This document shows positions 18,891 to 28,115 of a stretch of 64,000 nucleotides of DNA, piece after piece. The translations under genes and the position numbers were made by a program. The DNA lies in assembly GCF_014925405.1 (NCBI RefSeq), contig NZ_AQHJ01000034.1:62001-126000 (forward strand), read 5' to 3'. Under the pieces are notes generated by a model. That model had not been told where the DNA came from, made no database searches, and saw only the letters and a program-made list of their open reading frames with translations. Each line of letters begins with the position of its first letter. Within the stretch, counting starts at the first letter, position 1. This stretch comes from Pseudoalteromonas ulvae UL12 (GTDB lineage Bacteria > Pseudomonadota > Gammaproteobacteria > Enterobacterales > Alteromonadaceae).

Positions 18891-19787
18891 ATGAAAGAAA
18901 GAGATTATGGTTTTTGGGTCAAGTTAGCCAGTTGGGTCACTATGGCGATGGTCAGCATGATGATCTTAACAAAAATGTGGGCATGGTTGACGACAGGCTC
19001 TGCAGCCATGCTTGGCTCATTAACTGATTCCTTGATGGATATTACCGCCACAATGATGAGCTTTTTTGTTTTGCGTTATGCGCTTAGGCCAGCAGATGAC
19101 GACCATCGCTTTGGTCATGGTAAAGCTGAATCGTTAGCTGGGCTGGGGCAGGCGGCATTTATTGCTGGTTCTGGCTGTTTATTGGCATTTCATGGCATTG
19201 AACGTATTTATAACCCGACAACGGTTTCGCATACCAGTTTAGGGATAGGGGTGAGTATTTTTGCCATTATTTGCACATTGATTATTGTCTCAGTGCAACA
19301 TCAGGTAATTAAGCGCACCGAATCAATCGCCATAAAAGCAGACTCAATCCATTACAAAGGGGATTTAATCCTCAATGCTAGTGTCATTCTAGCTATGGCT
19401 TTGTCTAGTTATGGCTGGGTGCAAGCTGATGGTGTTTTTGCGATTCTTGTTGCGGGCTATTTATTGTTTAATGCTTGGCAAGTGGCGTTAGAAAGTGCCG
19501 ACCATTTAATGGATAAAGAGCTACCAGATGAGGAAAAAGAGCAAATCCTACATTGGGTGAATAGTCATGAATCAGTGCATGGCGCTCATGATATTCGTAC
19601 TCGCCAAGCAGGGCAGACAAAATTTATCCAATTACATATAGAGTTAGATGATCACCTTACGCTGATGCGTGCTCATCAAGTTTCAGATGAAGTGGTCGCC
19701 ATTATTAAAGACAACATGGATGGGCATGTTGATATTTTAATACATCAAGATCCACTGTCAGTGGTTCGAGCTGCTAAAAAGTCATAA
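18891..19787 (+). CDS. fieF: Cation diffusion facilitator, ferrous-iron efflux FieF type
   Basis: Exports divalent cations (iron(II), zinc) from the cytoplasm in exchange for protons. It has 298 residues and six membrane segments (about 15-35, 38-55, 80-100, 115-135, 155-175, 180-198) plus a C-terminal cytoplasmic domain of about 90 residues. The metal site is visible in SLTDSLMD (helix 2) and in HYKGD (helix 5), with the inter-helix DDDHRFGHGKAE signature of FieF-type transporters. Its 3' end overlaps the convergent pldB by 43 bp. Confidence 0.93.
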   Translation: MKERDYGFWVKLASWVTMAMVSMMILTKMWAWLTTGSAAMLGSLTDSLMDITATMMSFFVLRYALRPADDDHRFGHGKAESLAGLGQAAFIAGSGCLLAFHGIERIYNPTTVSHTSLGIGVSIFAIICTLIIVSVQHQVIKRTESIAIKADSIHYKGDLILNASVILAMALSSYGWVQADGVFAILVAGYLLFNAWQVALESADHLMDKELPDEEKEQILHWVNSHESVHGAHDIRTRQAGQTKFIQLHIELDDHLTLMRAHQVSDEVVAIIKDNMDGHVDILIHQDPLSVVRAAKKS

Positions 19788-20710
19788 ATATGTGACATAA
19801 CAGGGCGACGAACTTTATCTTGCTCACACAGCAGTTCATGCTTTGCGGCTTCAAAGCACACTAAAGTAGTGTGTGTTTGTCGAGCGACCCACAAATTTTG
19901 AGCTTGATTATCAACAATTTCATCATCAGCTGCTTGAAGAAGGAGTACCTGAAGATCTAGTGTCGTGTTGGCTATTTTTTGGGTGGCAACAAAGGCGGCC
20001 TTTAACCAAGCAATGGTGACACCACCGAGCTGTAATTCTGGTACGGTGTGATACAGGGCTCGAAAATGTTGGTAACGCACTTCACTGCCCGTCAGTTGGT
20101 TTTGATCAAACGGTTTAGGATTGTAATTACTTTGCCCTGGTAAATAGGCTGTTTTTAAGCCTAGCGCGAACAAGGCGTTTACTAATCCCTCAGCTAGCCA
20201 TTGAGGGGGGGTACCTAAGTGAATACCGAACATCGGCGCGCAAAATACAGCTCTTTGGAATGCTTGCGCGTTCGTTTTTAAATAAAGGGCCGCAATCGCA
20301 CAGCCCATTGAGTGGGCAAGCATTACTTTTGGGCCTGACCAATGAGGATTAACCACCTTCTCGATAAAGTACGCAAAGGCATCGACATACACTGCAAAGT
20401 CTTCAATAAACCCTTTGTGCGAGTTGTTTAACTGGCGACTTGATAAGCCTTGCCCTGGGTGATCAACAATAAAAACAGCGTAGTTATTATTGTATAACTC
20501 CCAAATTAACTCTTTATATTTAAGAAAACTCTCAATACGGCCGCTGGAAATAACCACGGCTTGTGTCGCATTAGGCGCAAGCACATAGGCATACGCAAGC
20601 TCTATCTCAGAAAATGAAAGGGAGTCTGCAGTGACCTTTTGTTGCCAAAAAGCCTCAATAATGGCTTGATTGTCACCTAATTGAGATTCGTCAGAGTAAA
20701 ACATAGTCAT
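19745..20710 (-). CDS. pldB: Alpha/beta hydrolase, lysophospholipase L2 type
   Basis: A 321-residue alpha/beta hydrolase resembling PldB (cytoplasmic lysophospholipase L2). SSGRIESFLKYKELIWEL and FIVDHPGQGLSSR match the PldB N-terminal pattern, the nucleophile elbow is AHSMGC near residue 133, and the acid and His lie in LLQAADDEIVDN and AAKHELLCE. The substrate is assumed from the family. It is transcribed directly after cpxA (1-bp gap) and may be read through from cpxRA, which would link it to envelope stress. It overlaps fieF tail to tail by 43 bp. Confidence 0.8.
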   Translation of the reverse strand: MTMFYSDESQLGDNQAIIEAFWQQKVTADSLSFSEIELAYAYVLAPNATQAVVISSGRIESFLKYKELIWELYNNNYAVFIVDHPGQGLSSRQLNNSHKGFIEDFAVYVDAFAYFIEKVVNPHWSGPKVMLAHSMGCAIAALYLKTNAQAFQRAVFCAPMFGIHLGTPPQWLAEGLVNALFALGLKTAYLPGQSNYNPKPFDQNQLTGSEVRYQHFRALYHTVPELQLGGVTIAWLKAAFVATQKIANTTLDLQVLLLQAADDEIVDNQAQNLWVARQTHTTLVCFEAAKHELLCEQDKVRRPVMSHIYDFLAARTTDSGS

Positions 20711-20711
20711 T

Positions 20712-22097
20712 CTAATTGAGTGTAAGTGGTAAGGTCACTGTGACACATAATCCACCACCTTGTTGATTAAATAAAGATATTTGACCTTGATGCGCCTCAA
20801 TCGCGTGTTTGCTAATCGCTAAACCTAGCCCTGTACCACCAGAGTTGCGATCTCTGGCTTGTGACACTCGAAAAAAAGGCTCAAAAATTTGGGTTAAATA
20901 TTCTTCGGGCACACCGGGGCCATCATCACATACAGTGATCATTAGTTCTTGCTCACTGTGCTTGAGCTCAACCGAAACATGGTGCTGTGCATATTTGATG
21001 GCATTACGCAGGATATTTTCAAACGCACTGGCGAGGGCTTTGGCATCGAAACTAAATTGCGCATTTTGTTGGCCGTGAAGCGTGAGTGTTTTGTTATGTT
21101 GTTTTGCCTCAAATTGCGCATCAGAAACCACTTTGTCAATTACCTGATTAAAGCCTTGTGTTTCTTTTATAAGTACCTGACTTTGCGCCTCTAGGCGTGA
21201 CACAGTTAACACATCAGCAATCATTTTATCGAGGTTTTCGGCTTCTTGTTCAATGCGCCTAATATAGGGGTTGTGCTGATTATCGTGCTGCATTTGGGCA
21301 AGCCCCGCCGCCATTTGCAAGCGTGTTAAAGGCGAGCGCAGCTCATGAGAAATGTCAGCGAGTAAGCGCTTTTGGCTAGTGACTAATAATTCAATTTTTT
21401 CTGCCATTTGATTGAATTCATTAGTCAGCTGGCCAAGTTCATCTCGTGAAGCTGTGCCATTATTGACACGTGTTTTGAGTTGCCCGTTAGCTAGTTCACT
21501 CGAGGCTTTTTTTAAGGCGTTAATAGGACTCATCAGCGCCTTACTAAAGAGTAAGCTCAAACTTAAACTAGCGCCTAATGCTATCAGCCATTTTAGCCAA
21601 GCGGGCATCAACTTTAATTTAAAAATGAGGTGAGGGTTAGTATCAGGCTGAATTTCATAGAGTAAATAGCTTTGCTGCTCAATGTTGATTTGAATAGGCC
21701 CAAATGCATGATAAGTTGGAGTAAAAATGATTTGTGGTGCTAAGTCTTTGGTGTAACTAATTAGGCTAATATCGATTTCGTTATCAAGCGCCTGATTAAA
21801 GTAACTCTCATTTTTTTGTTCATCGACAACATAAACTAAACGATGTTTAGTCATACGAGGATGGTTAACAATCTCTTTGACATCCCGTTGTGATTTCTTG
21901 CTCGCTCGTTCAATGCTTTTTCCTAGCATGGCGAGATTTTTTTCCATGGGGCCTTTTAGCGGTTCGTTGATTACATTGTCTGTGGTGACATTACTCAAAA
22001 AAATCGCGAGGCCGATCGTGGCTAATATAGTGAACCAAAACCAACTAAAAATTTTGAAGAATAAATAGCGACGCGGATCTAATTGCGCAAGGTTCAT
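20712..22097 (-). CDS. cpxA: Envelope-stress sensor histidine kinase CpxA
   Basis: The inner-membrane sensor of the Cpx system, which phosphorylates CpxR and is restrained by CpxP. It has about 461 residues starting MNLAQLDPRRYLFFK at 22097, one base after the cpxR stop, with a GGGAG ribosome site. TM1 about 17-37, a periplasmic domain about 38-165, TM2 about 166-186, HAMP about 190-245, DHp with the phosphoacceptor His in LLADISHELRSPLTRLQMA, and an ATPase domain with ENILRNAIKYA, DDGPGVPEE and GGTGLGLAI. The frame extends to 22160, but those residues overlap cpxR and are not conserved. Confidence 0.92.
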   Translation of the reverse strand: MNLAQLDPRRYLFFKIFSWFWFTILATIGLAIFLSNVTTDNVINEPLKGPMEKNLAMLGKSIERASKKSQRDVKEIVNHPRMTKHRLVYVVDEQKNESYFNQALDNEIDISLISYTKDLAPQIIFTPTYHAFGPIQINIEQQSYLLYEIQPDTNPHLIFKLKLMPAWLKWLIALGASLSLSLLFSKALMSPINALKKASSELANGQLKTRVNNGTASRDELGQLTNEFNQMAEKIELLVTSQKRLLADISHELRSPLTRLQMAAGLAQMQHDNQHNPYIRRIEQEAENLDKMIADVLTVSRLEAQSQVLIKETQGFNQVIDKVVSDAQFEAKQHNKTLTLHGQQNAQFSFDAKALASAFENILRNAIKYAQHHVSVELKHSEQELMITVCDDGPGVPEEYLTQIFEPFFRVSQARDRNSGGTGLGLAISKHAIEAHQGQISLFNQQGGGLCVTVTLPLTLN

Positions 22098-22098
22098 A

Positions 22099-22782
22099 CT
22101 AAGCTCCCGATACCAAAATATAGCCAGAGCCTCGGATGGTTTTAATTCGCTCAGGCTCAATATGTTCAGCTATTTTTTTGCGAATATTACTGACATGCAT
22201 ATCAATTGAGCGATCAAAAGCCGCTAAACGTCGTCCAAGAACTTGCTCGCTTATTTGCTCTTTGCTGACAATATCGCCGGCATGTTTAAGTAGTAAATTT
22301 AAAATTTCATACTCAGTGCCAGTAAGCAATAAAGTGTGCCCAGCTGCGAGTACTTCACGGCTATGGGGTTTAACTTCGATATCGTGCCAATTGAGCGGCT
22401 GGCTTTTGTTGCTGGCTAGAATATGTTCGATACGACGCGTGATTGCTTTGACGCGAGCAAGAAGTTCACGATGGTTAAAAGGCTTAGCTAAGTAATCGTC
22501 TGCGCCAAGCTCTAAACCAAAGATGCGATCAAAGTCTTCACCGCGAGCCGTGAGCATAATCACAGGAGTGAGTTTGTGTTGACGTAAGGTTTTGAGTACT
22601 TCAAACCCCTCTATTTTTGGTAACATCACATCAAGAAGTATGAGTGGGTAGTCATGGGCGAGTGCTTCGTTAAGGCCTGCTTCACCATCATTTTTGATGA
22701 CGAGTTCAAACCCTTGAGCGCCTAAATACTCATTAAGTAGTTCACATAAAGCGATATCATCGTCAATTAACAGCAGTTTCAT
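22099..22782 (-). CDS. cpxR: Envelope-stress response regulator CpxR
   Basis: An OmpR-family regulator of 227 residues. The receiver domain (1-115) has the acidic pair DDD at residues 8-10, the phosphorylated Asp in LILLDVMLP near 51, Thr in VIMLTARG and the Lys in LAKPF. The DNA-binding winged helix (about 130-227) has LTGTEYEILNLLLKHAGDIVSKEQI and IRGSGYILV. It forms an operon with cpxA and lies divergent from cpxP, the same layout as E. coli. Confidence 0.95.
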   Translation of the reverse strand: MKLLLIDDDIALCELLNEYLGAQGFELVIKNDGEAGLNEALAHDYPLILLDVMLPKIEGFEVLKTLRQHKLTPVIMLTARGEDFDRIFGLELGADDYLAKPFNHRELLARVKAITRRIEHILASNKSQPLNWHDIEVKPHSREVLAAGHTLLLTGTEYEILNLLLKHAGDIVSKEQISEQVLGRRLAAFDRSIDMHVSNIRKKIAEHIEPERIKTIRGSGYILVSGA

Positions 22783-22843
22783 AGCGCACTCATCTTAGCA
22801 TTCGTAAATTCATTTTAACTATTTATCTATTGATTTGGCACTC

Positions 22844-22859
22844 TTTACATAACCTTTAC
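22844..22859 (-). promoter_or_regulatory. CpxR box in the cpxR/cpxP intergenic region
   Basis: Read on the minus strand: GTAAA, 6 bp, GTAAA, matching the CpxR consensus of two direct GTAAA repeats separated by about 5 bp. It lies between the divergent cpxRA and cpxP starts and can serve autoregulation and cpxP activation. A further GTAAA is at 22804 on the plus strand. Confidence 0.65.
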
Positions 22860-22926
22860 GTTCCTTTGCGTTGCTTTTCATTGCAGTTGTTAAAGTTAAC
22901 TCAACCAATAAAAGGAGAGTGTTAGT

Positions 22927-23364
22927 ATGAAATTATCACAATTAGTGCTTATTGCAGGCTTAGGTACTGCAGCTTTGTTTTCTTCAGCTAGTTTTGCAAA
23001 ACCAGATCATAACTTATATCGATTCTTACAATCTGAGCGAGCGGCGGCCAAGCTTGAATTGACCAGCAGCCAACAAGAGCAGATTGCTGCAATCCGTACA
23101 CTGAGTAAAGCTGAGTTGGATCCACTTAAAGAGGCGATGAAAGGCAATCGAACTGCAATTAAGTCCATTGTTCAAGCCGAACAATTTGATGAAGGAGCAT
23201 TTCGAAGCGCGATGCAAGGTAATCAGTCTGAAATGCTAGAGATTGCAGTGATTAAGGCGCGTTACAATAATCAGCTATGGAATGTGTTAACAACCGAGCA
23301 GCAAGAAAAGCTCAGTAAAATGGCCAAACGTAAACATAAAAAAATGAAAAAACAGCAAGATTAA
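22927..23364 (+). CDS. cpxP: CpxP/Spy-family periplasmic stress protein
   Basis: A 145-residue periplasmic protein: signal peptide (1-24, ending SASFAKP), then helical sequence with two LTxxQ motifs (LTSSQQEQI near 47 and LTTEQQEKL near 122), the hallmark of the CpxP/Spy family. It ends with a very basic tail (KRKHKKMKKQQ). CpxP is known to bind and inhibit CpxA and to act as a periplasmic chaperone. Its position divergent from cpxRA, with a CpxR box between, supports CpxP over Spy. An AGGAGAG ribosome site precedes the ATG. Confidence 0.85.
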   Translation: MKLSQLVLIAGLGTAALFSSASFAKPDHNLYRFLQSERAAAKLELTSSQQEQIAAIRTLSKAELDPLKEAMKGNRTAIKSIVQAEQFDEGAFRSAMQGNQSEMLEIAVIKARYNNQLWNVLTTEQQEKLSKMAKRKHKKMKKQQD

Positions 23365-23376
23365 TTCCCGCTAATT

Positions 23377-23414
23377 AAAAAAGCACTGTTAGTTACCTAG
23401 CAGTGCTTTTTTTA
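23377..23414 (+). terminator. Terminator of cpxP
   Basis: AAAAAAGCACTG, a 12-nt loop, CAGTGCTTTTTTT: a perfect stem with a strong T-run 12 bp past the cpxP stop. Confidence 0.88.
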
Positions 23415-23440
23415 TATGTGTAGCTTGGGTGTGACAGTGT

Positions 23441-23671
23441 TTATTTAAAAAAATCTTGCTCAGCTTTGGCGAGCATTTCTTCAATGTCTTCAATCATATC
23501 AGGTGTGACTTTTTGATCGTTTCCACTTTGGCTACTAATTTTATGATTTTCCATTGACCATTCACCTAAGTCTATTAGTTGGCATTGCTTGCAGCAAAAA
23601 GGGCGATATGGGGATTGCTCACCCCAAACGACATCTTTATTGCAGTTAGGGCAGTTGACGATAGTGCTCAT
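23441..23671 (-). CDS. yacG: DNA gyrase inhibitor / zinc-binding protein YacG
   Basis: A 76-residue protein. It binds one zinc through CPNC (residues 7-10) and CKQC (27-30), the YacG family pattern, followed by LIDLGEWS and an acidic helical tail. In E. coli YacG inhibits DNA gyrase by binding GyrB. The ATG at 23671 is chosen; the frame extends to 23728 but the extra residues are not family-like. Usually it sits with coaE and zapD; here it directly follows pilB, 88 bp away. Confidence 0.92.
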   Translation of the reverse strand: MSTIVNCPNCNKDVVWGEQSPYRPFCCKQCQLIDLGEWSMENHKISSQSGNDQKVTPDMIEDIEEMLAKAEQDFFK

Positions 23672-23759
23672 AATCGACTCTCGAAACAAAATAATGGCAA
23701 AGTCTACCCTTTGCTTGGTTTGATGCAAAGGTCTTTACGGTTTTTATCGAGTGCTGAGT

Positions 23760-25442
23760 TTAAAAGCTGGTCACACGATTGATCTCGGCAAGGCTTGTGA
23801 CACCTTTTGCTGCTTTTCTTAACCCAGATAAACGTAAGTTGTTAAAGCCAAGCTCTTTTGATTTTTCAGCTATTTCGAGCGAGTTTCCACCGCGCATAAT
23901 AATTTGTGCAATTTCGGGGGTAATTTGCATCACTTCATAAATACCTACACGCCCTTTGTAGCCTTCTGTACATAGCTCACAACCGACTGCTTTGAATAAG
24001 GTCAGTTCTTTACTTTGTTTTTCATCAAAACCTTGGCGGATGAGTTCTTCGTAAGGGAGTTCTTCAGGTTGTTTGCAGTTACTACATAAGCGTCGCGCAA
24101 GACGCTGGGCAATAATTAATGTCACTGAGCTGGCGACATTGTAAGCGGGAACGCCCATGTTGAGTAGACGAGTTAGTGTTTCTGGGGCTGAGTTGGTATG
24201 CAAAGTCGATAACACTAAGTGACCGGTTTGTGCCGCTTTTATGGAAATTTCGGCGGTTTCTAGGTCTCGTATTTCCCCAACCATCACCACATCGGGATCT
24301 TGGCGTAAAAATGCGCGCAGGGCATTGGCAAAAGTCATATCAGCACGAGCATTTATTTGTACTTGGTTAATGCCCGCTAAGTTGATTTCGACCGGATCTT
24401 CGGCGGTCGAAATATTGCGCTCGGGTTTATTAAGAATATTTAACCCCGTATACAGTGAGACAGTCTTACCTGAACCAGTTGGGCCGGTAACTAAAATCAT
24501 GCCTTGTGGCTGTGCGAGTGCATTGAGGTAGAGCTCTTTTTGTTCTGCTTCGTAACCGAGTACATCAATCCCAAGCATGGCACTCGAGGAGTCTAAAATC
24601 CGCATTACGATTTTTTCGCCCCAAAGGGTAGGAAGGGTCGAGACCCGAAAATCGATGCTTTTTTTCTTGGTAATTTTCAGTTTGATCCGCCCATCTTGCG
24701 GTTTGCGTTTTTCGGCAATATCGAGGCGAGACATGACTTTCACACGGGCTGAAATTCGGTTGGCCAGCGCTTGAGGAGGAGTCGCGACTTCATGCAAAAT
24801 TCCATCGATGCGAAAGCGTATTCGATAAGTAAACTCGTAAGGTTCAAAGTGTAAATCGGATGCGCCTTTACGTATCGCATCCATTAATATTTTATTGATA
24901 TAGACGATAATTGGGGCATCTTCTTTATCGTCAATGTTGTCATCTTCTTTGTTTTCGCTGCTGGTATCAACTTCGAGATCGCTCAACTCTTTAAATTCAT
25001 CGTCGCTTAAATCAAGCCCTGTGGAGGAGTCGAACAGTTGTTCGATTTTTTTTTCAAGTTCGGCAAAGTCGACCACTATCGCTTCGGTTTGTAGGCCGGT
25101 ATTAAATTCAAAATTCTCAAAGGCATCAAAGTCAGTCGGATCAGAGGTGGCTAAATAAAGTGTGCGTTTTTTTTGACCCAGCGGAATAATATGGTGCTTT
25201 CGAATAAGCGACTCATTGATTAACTCACTTGGAATATTACTGACATCAAAGCAGGCTAAATCAAAAAAGGGCACGTTGAATAGCTCACTGCACTTGGCGG
25301 CAAAGGACTTGGATGTGAAATCAGTGCTGCTGGTAATAAGATCAATGACAGAGGTACTGCTTGCACCTCGGGCAGTGATATCCTCTGGGGTGAGGTAACC
25401 AAGGCTAATACATTTACGAATAAGCGGAGAGTTTACATTCAT
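23760..25442 (-). CDS. pilB: Type IV-a pilus assembly ATPase PilB
   Basis: The hexameric cytoplasmic ATPase that powers pilus extension. It has 560 residues, full length. An N-terminal MshEN-like domain (about 1-135) is followed by the core with [18 protein letters not shown], Walker [14 protein letters not shown] near residue 325, the Asp box, Walker [15 protein letters not shown], the His box in [13 protein letters not shown] and a zinc-binding tetracysteine (CSNC and CELC, about 455-495). Unusually, neither pilA upstream nor pilC and pilD downstream are present; the gene stands alone between yacG and IS debris. Whether it is still functional depends on pil genes elsewhere. Confidence 0.92.
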   Translation of the reverse strand: MNVNSPLIRKCISLGYLTPEDITARGASSTSVIDLITSSTDFTSKSFAAKCSELFNVPFFDLACFDVSNIPSELINESLIRKHHIIPLGQKKRTLYLATSDPTDFDAFENFEFNTGLQTEAIVVDFAELEKKIEQLFDSSTGLDLSDDEFKELSDLEVDTSSENKEDDNIDDKEDAPIIVYINKILMDAIRKGASDLHFEPYEFTYRIRFRIDGILHEVATPPQALANRISARVKVMSRLDIAEKRKPQDGRIKLKITKKKSIDFRVSTLPTLWGEKIVMRILDSSSAMLGIDVLGYEAEQKELYLNALAQPQGMILVTGPTGSGKTVSLYTGLNILNKPERNISTAEDPVEINLAGINQVQINARADMTFANALRAFLRQDPDVVMVGEIRDLETAEISIKAAQTGHLVLSTLHTNSAPETLTRLLNMGVPAYNVASSVTLIIAQRLARRLCSNCKQPEELPYEELIRQGFDEKQSKELTLFKAVGCELCTEGYKGRVGIYEVMQITPEIAQIIMRGGNSLEIAEKSKELGFNNLRLSGLRKAAKGVTSLAEINRVTSF

Positions 25443-25761
25443 ATCGCGGGACCCAAACTATTGATTAGTTAAGTGTTACCGAGAACGCCAAGAATGCAAG
25501 TGTAGTGAATTGTTTAAAAGTTAGGTGGAGGGGTTGGCTAAAGTTAGGGGCTTATATGGACTCCCCGTTAATGTCAAAAAGAAAAAGTTTAAAATAAGTT
25601 AGATGCTCGCTTATATACAGGCTCAAATTGAGGTGCTACCTCTGGCCTCTGATGTTTTCGCACCTTCATGACTTTTCTGTTGAGCAGTTTTATAAACTTC
25701 AGCCCCTAACAGTCTCTTGAAGGTCGGTCTTACCTATTTTAATACGCTCTTTTTGACAAAT
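25443..25761. other. Spacer between pilB and the transposase remnant (319 bp)
   Basis: No gene is visible; pilA, normally found just upstream of pilB, is absent. From 25555 a TATGGACTCCC motif probably marks the outer end of the defective IS110/IS1111-type element, and 25566-25761 would be its 3' non-coding end. The remaining 110 bp in front of pilB must hold whatever promoter pilB has. Confidence 0.5.
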
Positions 25762-26530
25762 CTAAGCCACAAGTAATTGTGGCTGATACTCTGCATCATG
25801 CTTTAGCAACGCAAAAGCAGTTCTTACTGTTTTATTCGCCAACGCTATCGCGGCTATTTTTTTACCTCGACGAACGGTTAATTCTCTTAACCAGATATCT
25901 TTTTGGCTACGGCTTTCTCTTTTTTCTAGTTGGCAAACAACAGCTAATGCACCTTTATACAAAGCGCTGCGCAGCTTCTTGTTTCCTATCACTTTCGATA
26001 TTGAGCCTATTTTCTCCTTACCACCACTACTATGTTGTACTGGCGTTAAGCCTAAACAGGCAGCAGCTTCCCGACCATTTTTGAAATGTGTGGTGTTACC
26101 TAAAGCTATTTTCATTAAAATAGCACAGACGGGACCCACACCTTCTAATGCTTGTAAACGAGTGCAGATTGGGTCTTGTTTAACGATTTCTCGTAACTTT
26201 TCTTCAATCAGTTTAACTTCTTCTATTGTTCCAATAAAACGCCTAAAAGTCAGTTGTATTGAAAAGCGAAAGCGATGTGTTAAATCATTTTCTGCATCTT
26301 CAAGTATCTCAGGAATGGCTTGTATTAACTGAGCATCACCTTGAGCAATAGCATGCCCCAATTCAAGTAATAAAGCGCGGAGCTGACTTTTTGCTTAACT
26401 AATAAATCCCGCATGCATTCTATTCCTTGTAGACACTGCTCTTGCACTGAAAGTAAACGACTTTCTTTTATATGAGACTGGCGAGCCGCAACACTTATTA
26501 CGCTACTCCCGAGGGAGGTGGGAGTCCATA
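25555..26530 (-). mobile_element. Defective IS110/IS1111-type insertion sequence
   Basis: An 11-bp motif, TATGGACTCCC, occurs at 25555-25565 (plus) and again inverted at 26520-26530, bracketing a transposase remnant. Subterminal inverted repeats of this kind are a feature of the IS1111 subgroup of IS110. The transposase has lost its catalytic DEDD N-terminal domain through a deletion that joins the inner edge of the right repeat to mid-gene sequence, so the element cannot move by itself. The exact outer boundaries are not certain. Confidence 0.6.
25762..26505 (-). pseudogene. IS110-family transposase remnant, truncated and frameshifted
   Basis: The remaining coding sequence starts around 26501 with VISVAARQSHIKESRLLSV, continues EQCLQGIECMRDLLVKQK, then loses frame at a run of five A (26388-26392) and resumes in another frame as SQLRALLLELGHAIAQG. 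The C-terminal Transposase_20 domain is well preserved: LEGVGPVCAILMKIALG, GREAAACLGLTPVQHSSGGK, IGSISKVIGNKKLRSALYKGA. About 110 N-terminal residues with the DEDD RNase-H-like catalytic domain are missing, so it is inactive. Confidence 0.85.
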
Positions 26531-26594
26531 CATCTGTTGATCTTTCTTGATGATTTTTGCAGCGAATTGTTGGGTATTTATACAAGGTAGTGCT

Positions 26595-26760
26595 TTTGTG
26601 GTGTAGCGAGCTACACGAAAAAGCGATAACGCAGTAGAAAGACCCAACAAACGCTGCCCGAAGGGTTCGGCTAAAAGCGTATTTCTCTTTGTTGAGCAGT
26701 ATTTGCTTAGAATGACTAGGCTACACACTGCTCGCCGTGATAAAAACGCTTTTATATCGA
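26595..26760. repeat. Hairpin-rich structured element beside the IS remnant
   Basis: Four inverted repeats lie in about 160 bp: GTGTAGC-GA-GCTACAC (26601-26616); CCGAA-GGG-TTCGG (26658-26670); TAAAAGCGT (26672-26680) pairing with ACGCTTTTA (26746-26754); and, inside that, GAGCAGT (26694-26700) with ACTGCTC (26727-26733). The last two form one nested cruciform-like structure. The sequence looks to me like a dispersed repeat seen in Pseudoalteromonas and Shewanella genomes, a recollection I cannot verify here. An open frame through it (26498-26764, minus) is probably not a gene. Confidence 0.6.
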
Positions 26761-26903
26761 ACAAAATTTAACCACGAAAGAACAACAGCCCCTAGACTCG
26801 CAAAAATATTGAAATAACACGGTTAAATTTACATTAATTGAAAGCGAGTAACATTAACAGGCGAGCCCTGCACAAGCACGATTTTTGCTGGGCGTATTAA
26901 AGG
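26761..26903. other. Spacer between the structured repeat and cca
   Basis: 143 bp without a convincing gene, terminator or promoter element. Together with the repeat and IS remnant it makes up the non-coding stretch between pilB and cca. Confidence 0.4.
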
Positions 26904-28004
26904 TTAAAAATAACACTTGATGGCATTAGATCTGGCTGTTTCCATGGCCGGTTTTATGGCGGCACCTGTTATTCCTTGTTGAATAAACGTTTGCGCATTG
27001 ACTGAACCTGCTGATTTTGCGGCTGCGTGCAATGGTTCGAGATGAGAACTGGTCGTCACTGTTTTTAGCTGAAAAACCGATGTTAACTGATCTAACCGTT
27101 CTGGTTTACGCCATAAATCAATCCCATTAAAAAATGACAGTACATGTTCTGGTTTTATCAACTGAGCTGTAAAAATTGACTGAAATTGATGAGCAAGTAC
27201 TGTTAGTTCACTAAAGCAATTCGGAAGTTTAAGTGCTTGCTTTAAATGAGTGAATTCATCTGTACTCAGGGTACACGTAATCGCTGAAAATAATTGTTCA
27301 GGAGTGATAGCGTGTTGACTCGCCTGTATTTTTGCCATGAAGTATTGCTCTTCATCGGTATTCCAAAAACTGTCCAAAGCAGGGGAGATTGCAGCCAGTG
27401 CTCCTGTTTGTTTTAAAGCCGATAAAAAAATAGGAAAGGCACCTTCTTTGAGGGATTTTTCCCATTCAATCCATACTCGTTCAGGTGTCAGTGTGGCAAT
27501 TTCGCCTAGGTTGACCATATTTTTCATTAAAGTGATGGTTTCAGGCGCGACGGTAAAACCTAAATAATGATAACGGGCGGCAAAGCGGGCAACTCGTAAG
27601 ATACGCAGCGGATCTTCACTAAATGCGTCGCTAACATGACGTAAAATACGATTATTTAAATCTGCTTGGCCACCGTATGGATCAATCAGTTGGCCGTCAG
27701 GTGCTTGTGCGATAGCATTGACGGTTAAGTCGCGACGGATTAAATCTTCTTCTAGTGTGATATCCGCAGTAAAGTCACAAATAAACCCGGTATAGCCTTG
27801 GCCTTTTTTGCGTTCTGTCCGTGCTAGGGCATATTCTTCTTTGGTTTTGGGATGAAGGAATACCGGAAAGTCACGACCCACTTGGGTAAACCCTTTTTTA
27901 ATCATCTCATCAGCTGTTGCACCAACGACGACATAATCTCGTTCTGTTACTCGGCGCTTTAGTAAGCTATCGCGGACAGCACCACCTACTAGGTAAATTT
28001 GCAT
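26904..28004 (-). CDS. cca: CCA-adding tRNA nucleotidyltransferase
   Basis: Adds or repairs the 3' CCA of tRNAs using CTP and ATP without a template. It has 366 residues starting [15 protein letters not shown] at 28004, the family start; an ATG at 28028 would add 8 non-conserved residues. The class II nucleotidyltransferase head has GGAVRD, the [13 protein letters not shown] motif ([11 protein letters not shown]), and [15 protein letters not shown]. It lacks the roughly 50-residue C-terminal HD phosphohydrolase extension of E. coli Cca, as in the shorter Cca subgroup. A related poly(A) polymerase is at 58119-59492. Confidence 0.92.
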   Translation of the reverse strand: MQIYLVGGAVRDSLLKRRVTERDYVVVGATADEMIKKGFTQVGRDFPVFLHPKTKEEYALARTERKKGQGYTGFICDFTADITLEEDLIRRDLTVNAIAQAPDGQLIDPYGGQADLNNRILRHVSDAFSEDPLRILRVARFAARYHYLGFTVAPETITLMKNMVNLGEIATLTPERVWIEWEKSLKEGAFPIFLSALKQTGALAAISPALDSFWNTDEEQYFMAKIQASQHAITPEQLFSAITCTLSTDEFTHLKQALKLPNCFSELTVLAHQFQSIFTAQLIKPEHVLSFFNGIDLWRKPERLDQLTSVFQLKTVTTSSHLEPLHAAAKSAGSVNAQTFIQQGITGAAIKPAMETARSNAIKCYF

Positions 28005-28115
28005 AGTGTACTTATTACTTTCAATCATGACTGTATTTTAACATAGTGTTATTGGTTTTAACTTGGTGATTTTTTTGCCATCATAAGGGCGTTTTTATTT
28101 TAGGGGACAATAGAG

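Noticed and set aside
26498..26764. Minus-strand open frame of 88 residues in the structured repeat
   Set aside because: It spans four hairpins, has no recognised domain and runs into the IS end; more likely non-coding repeat sequence.
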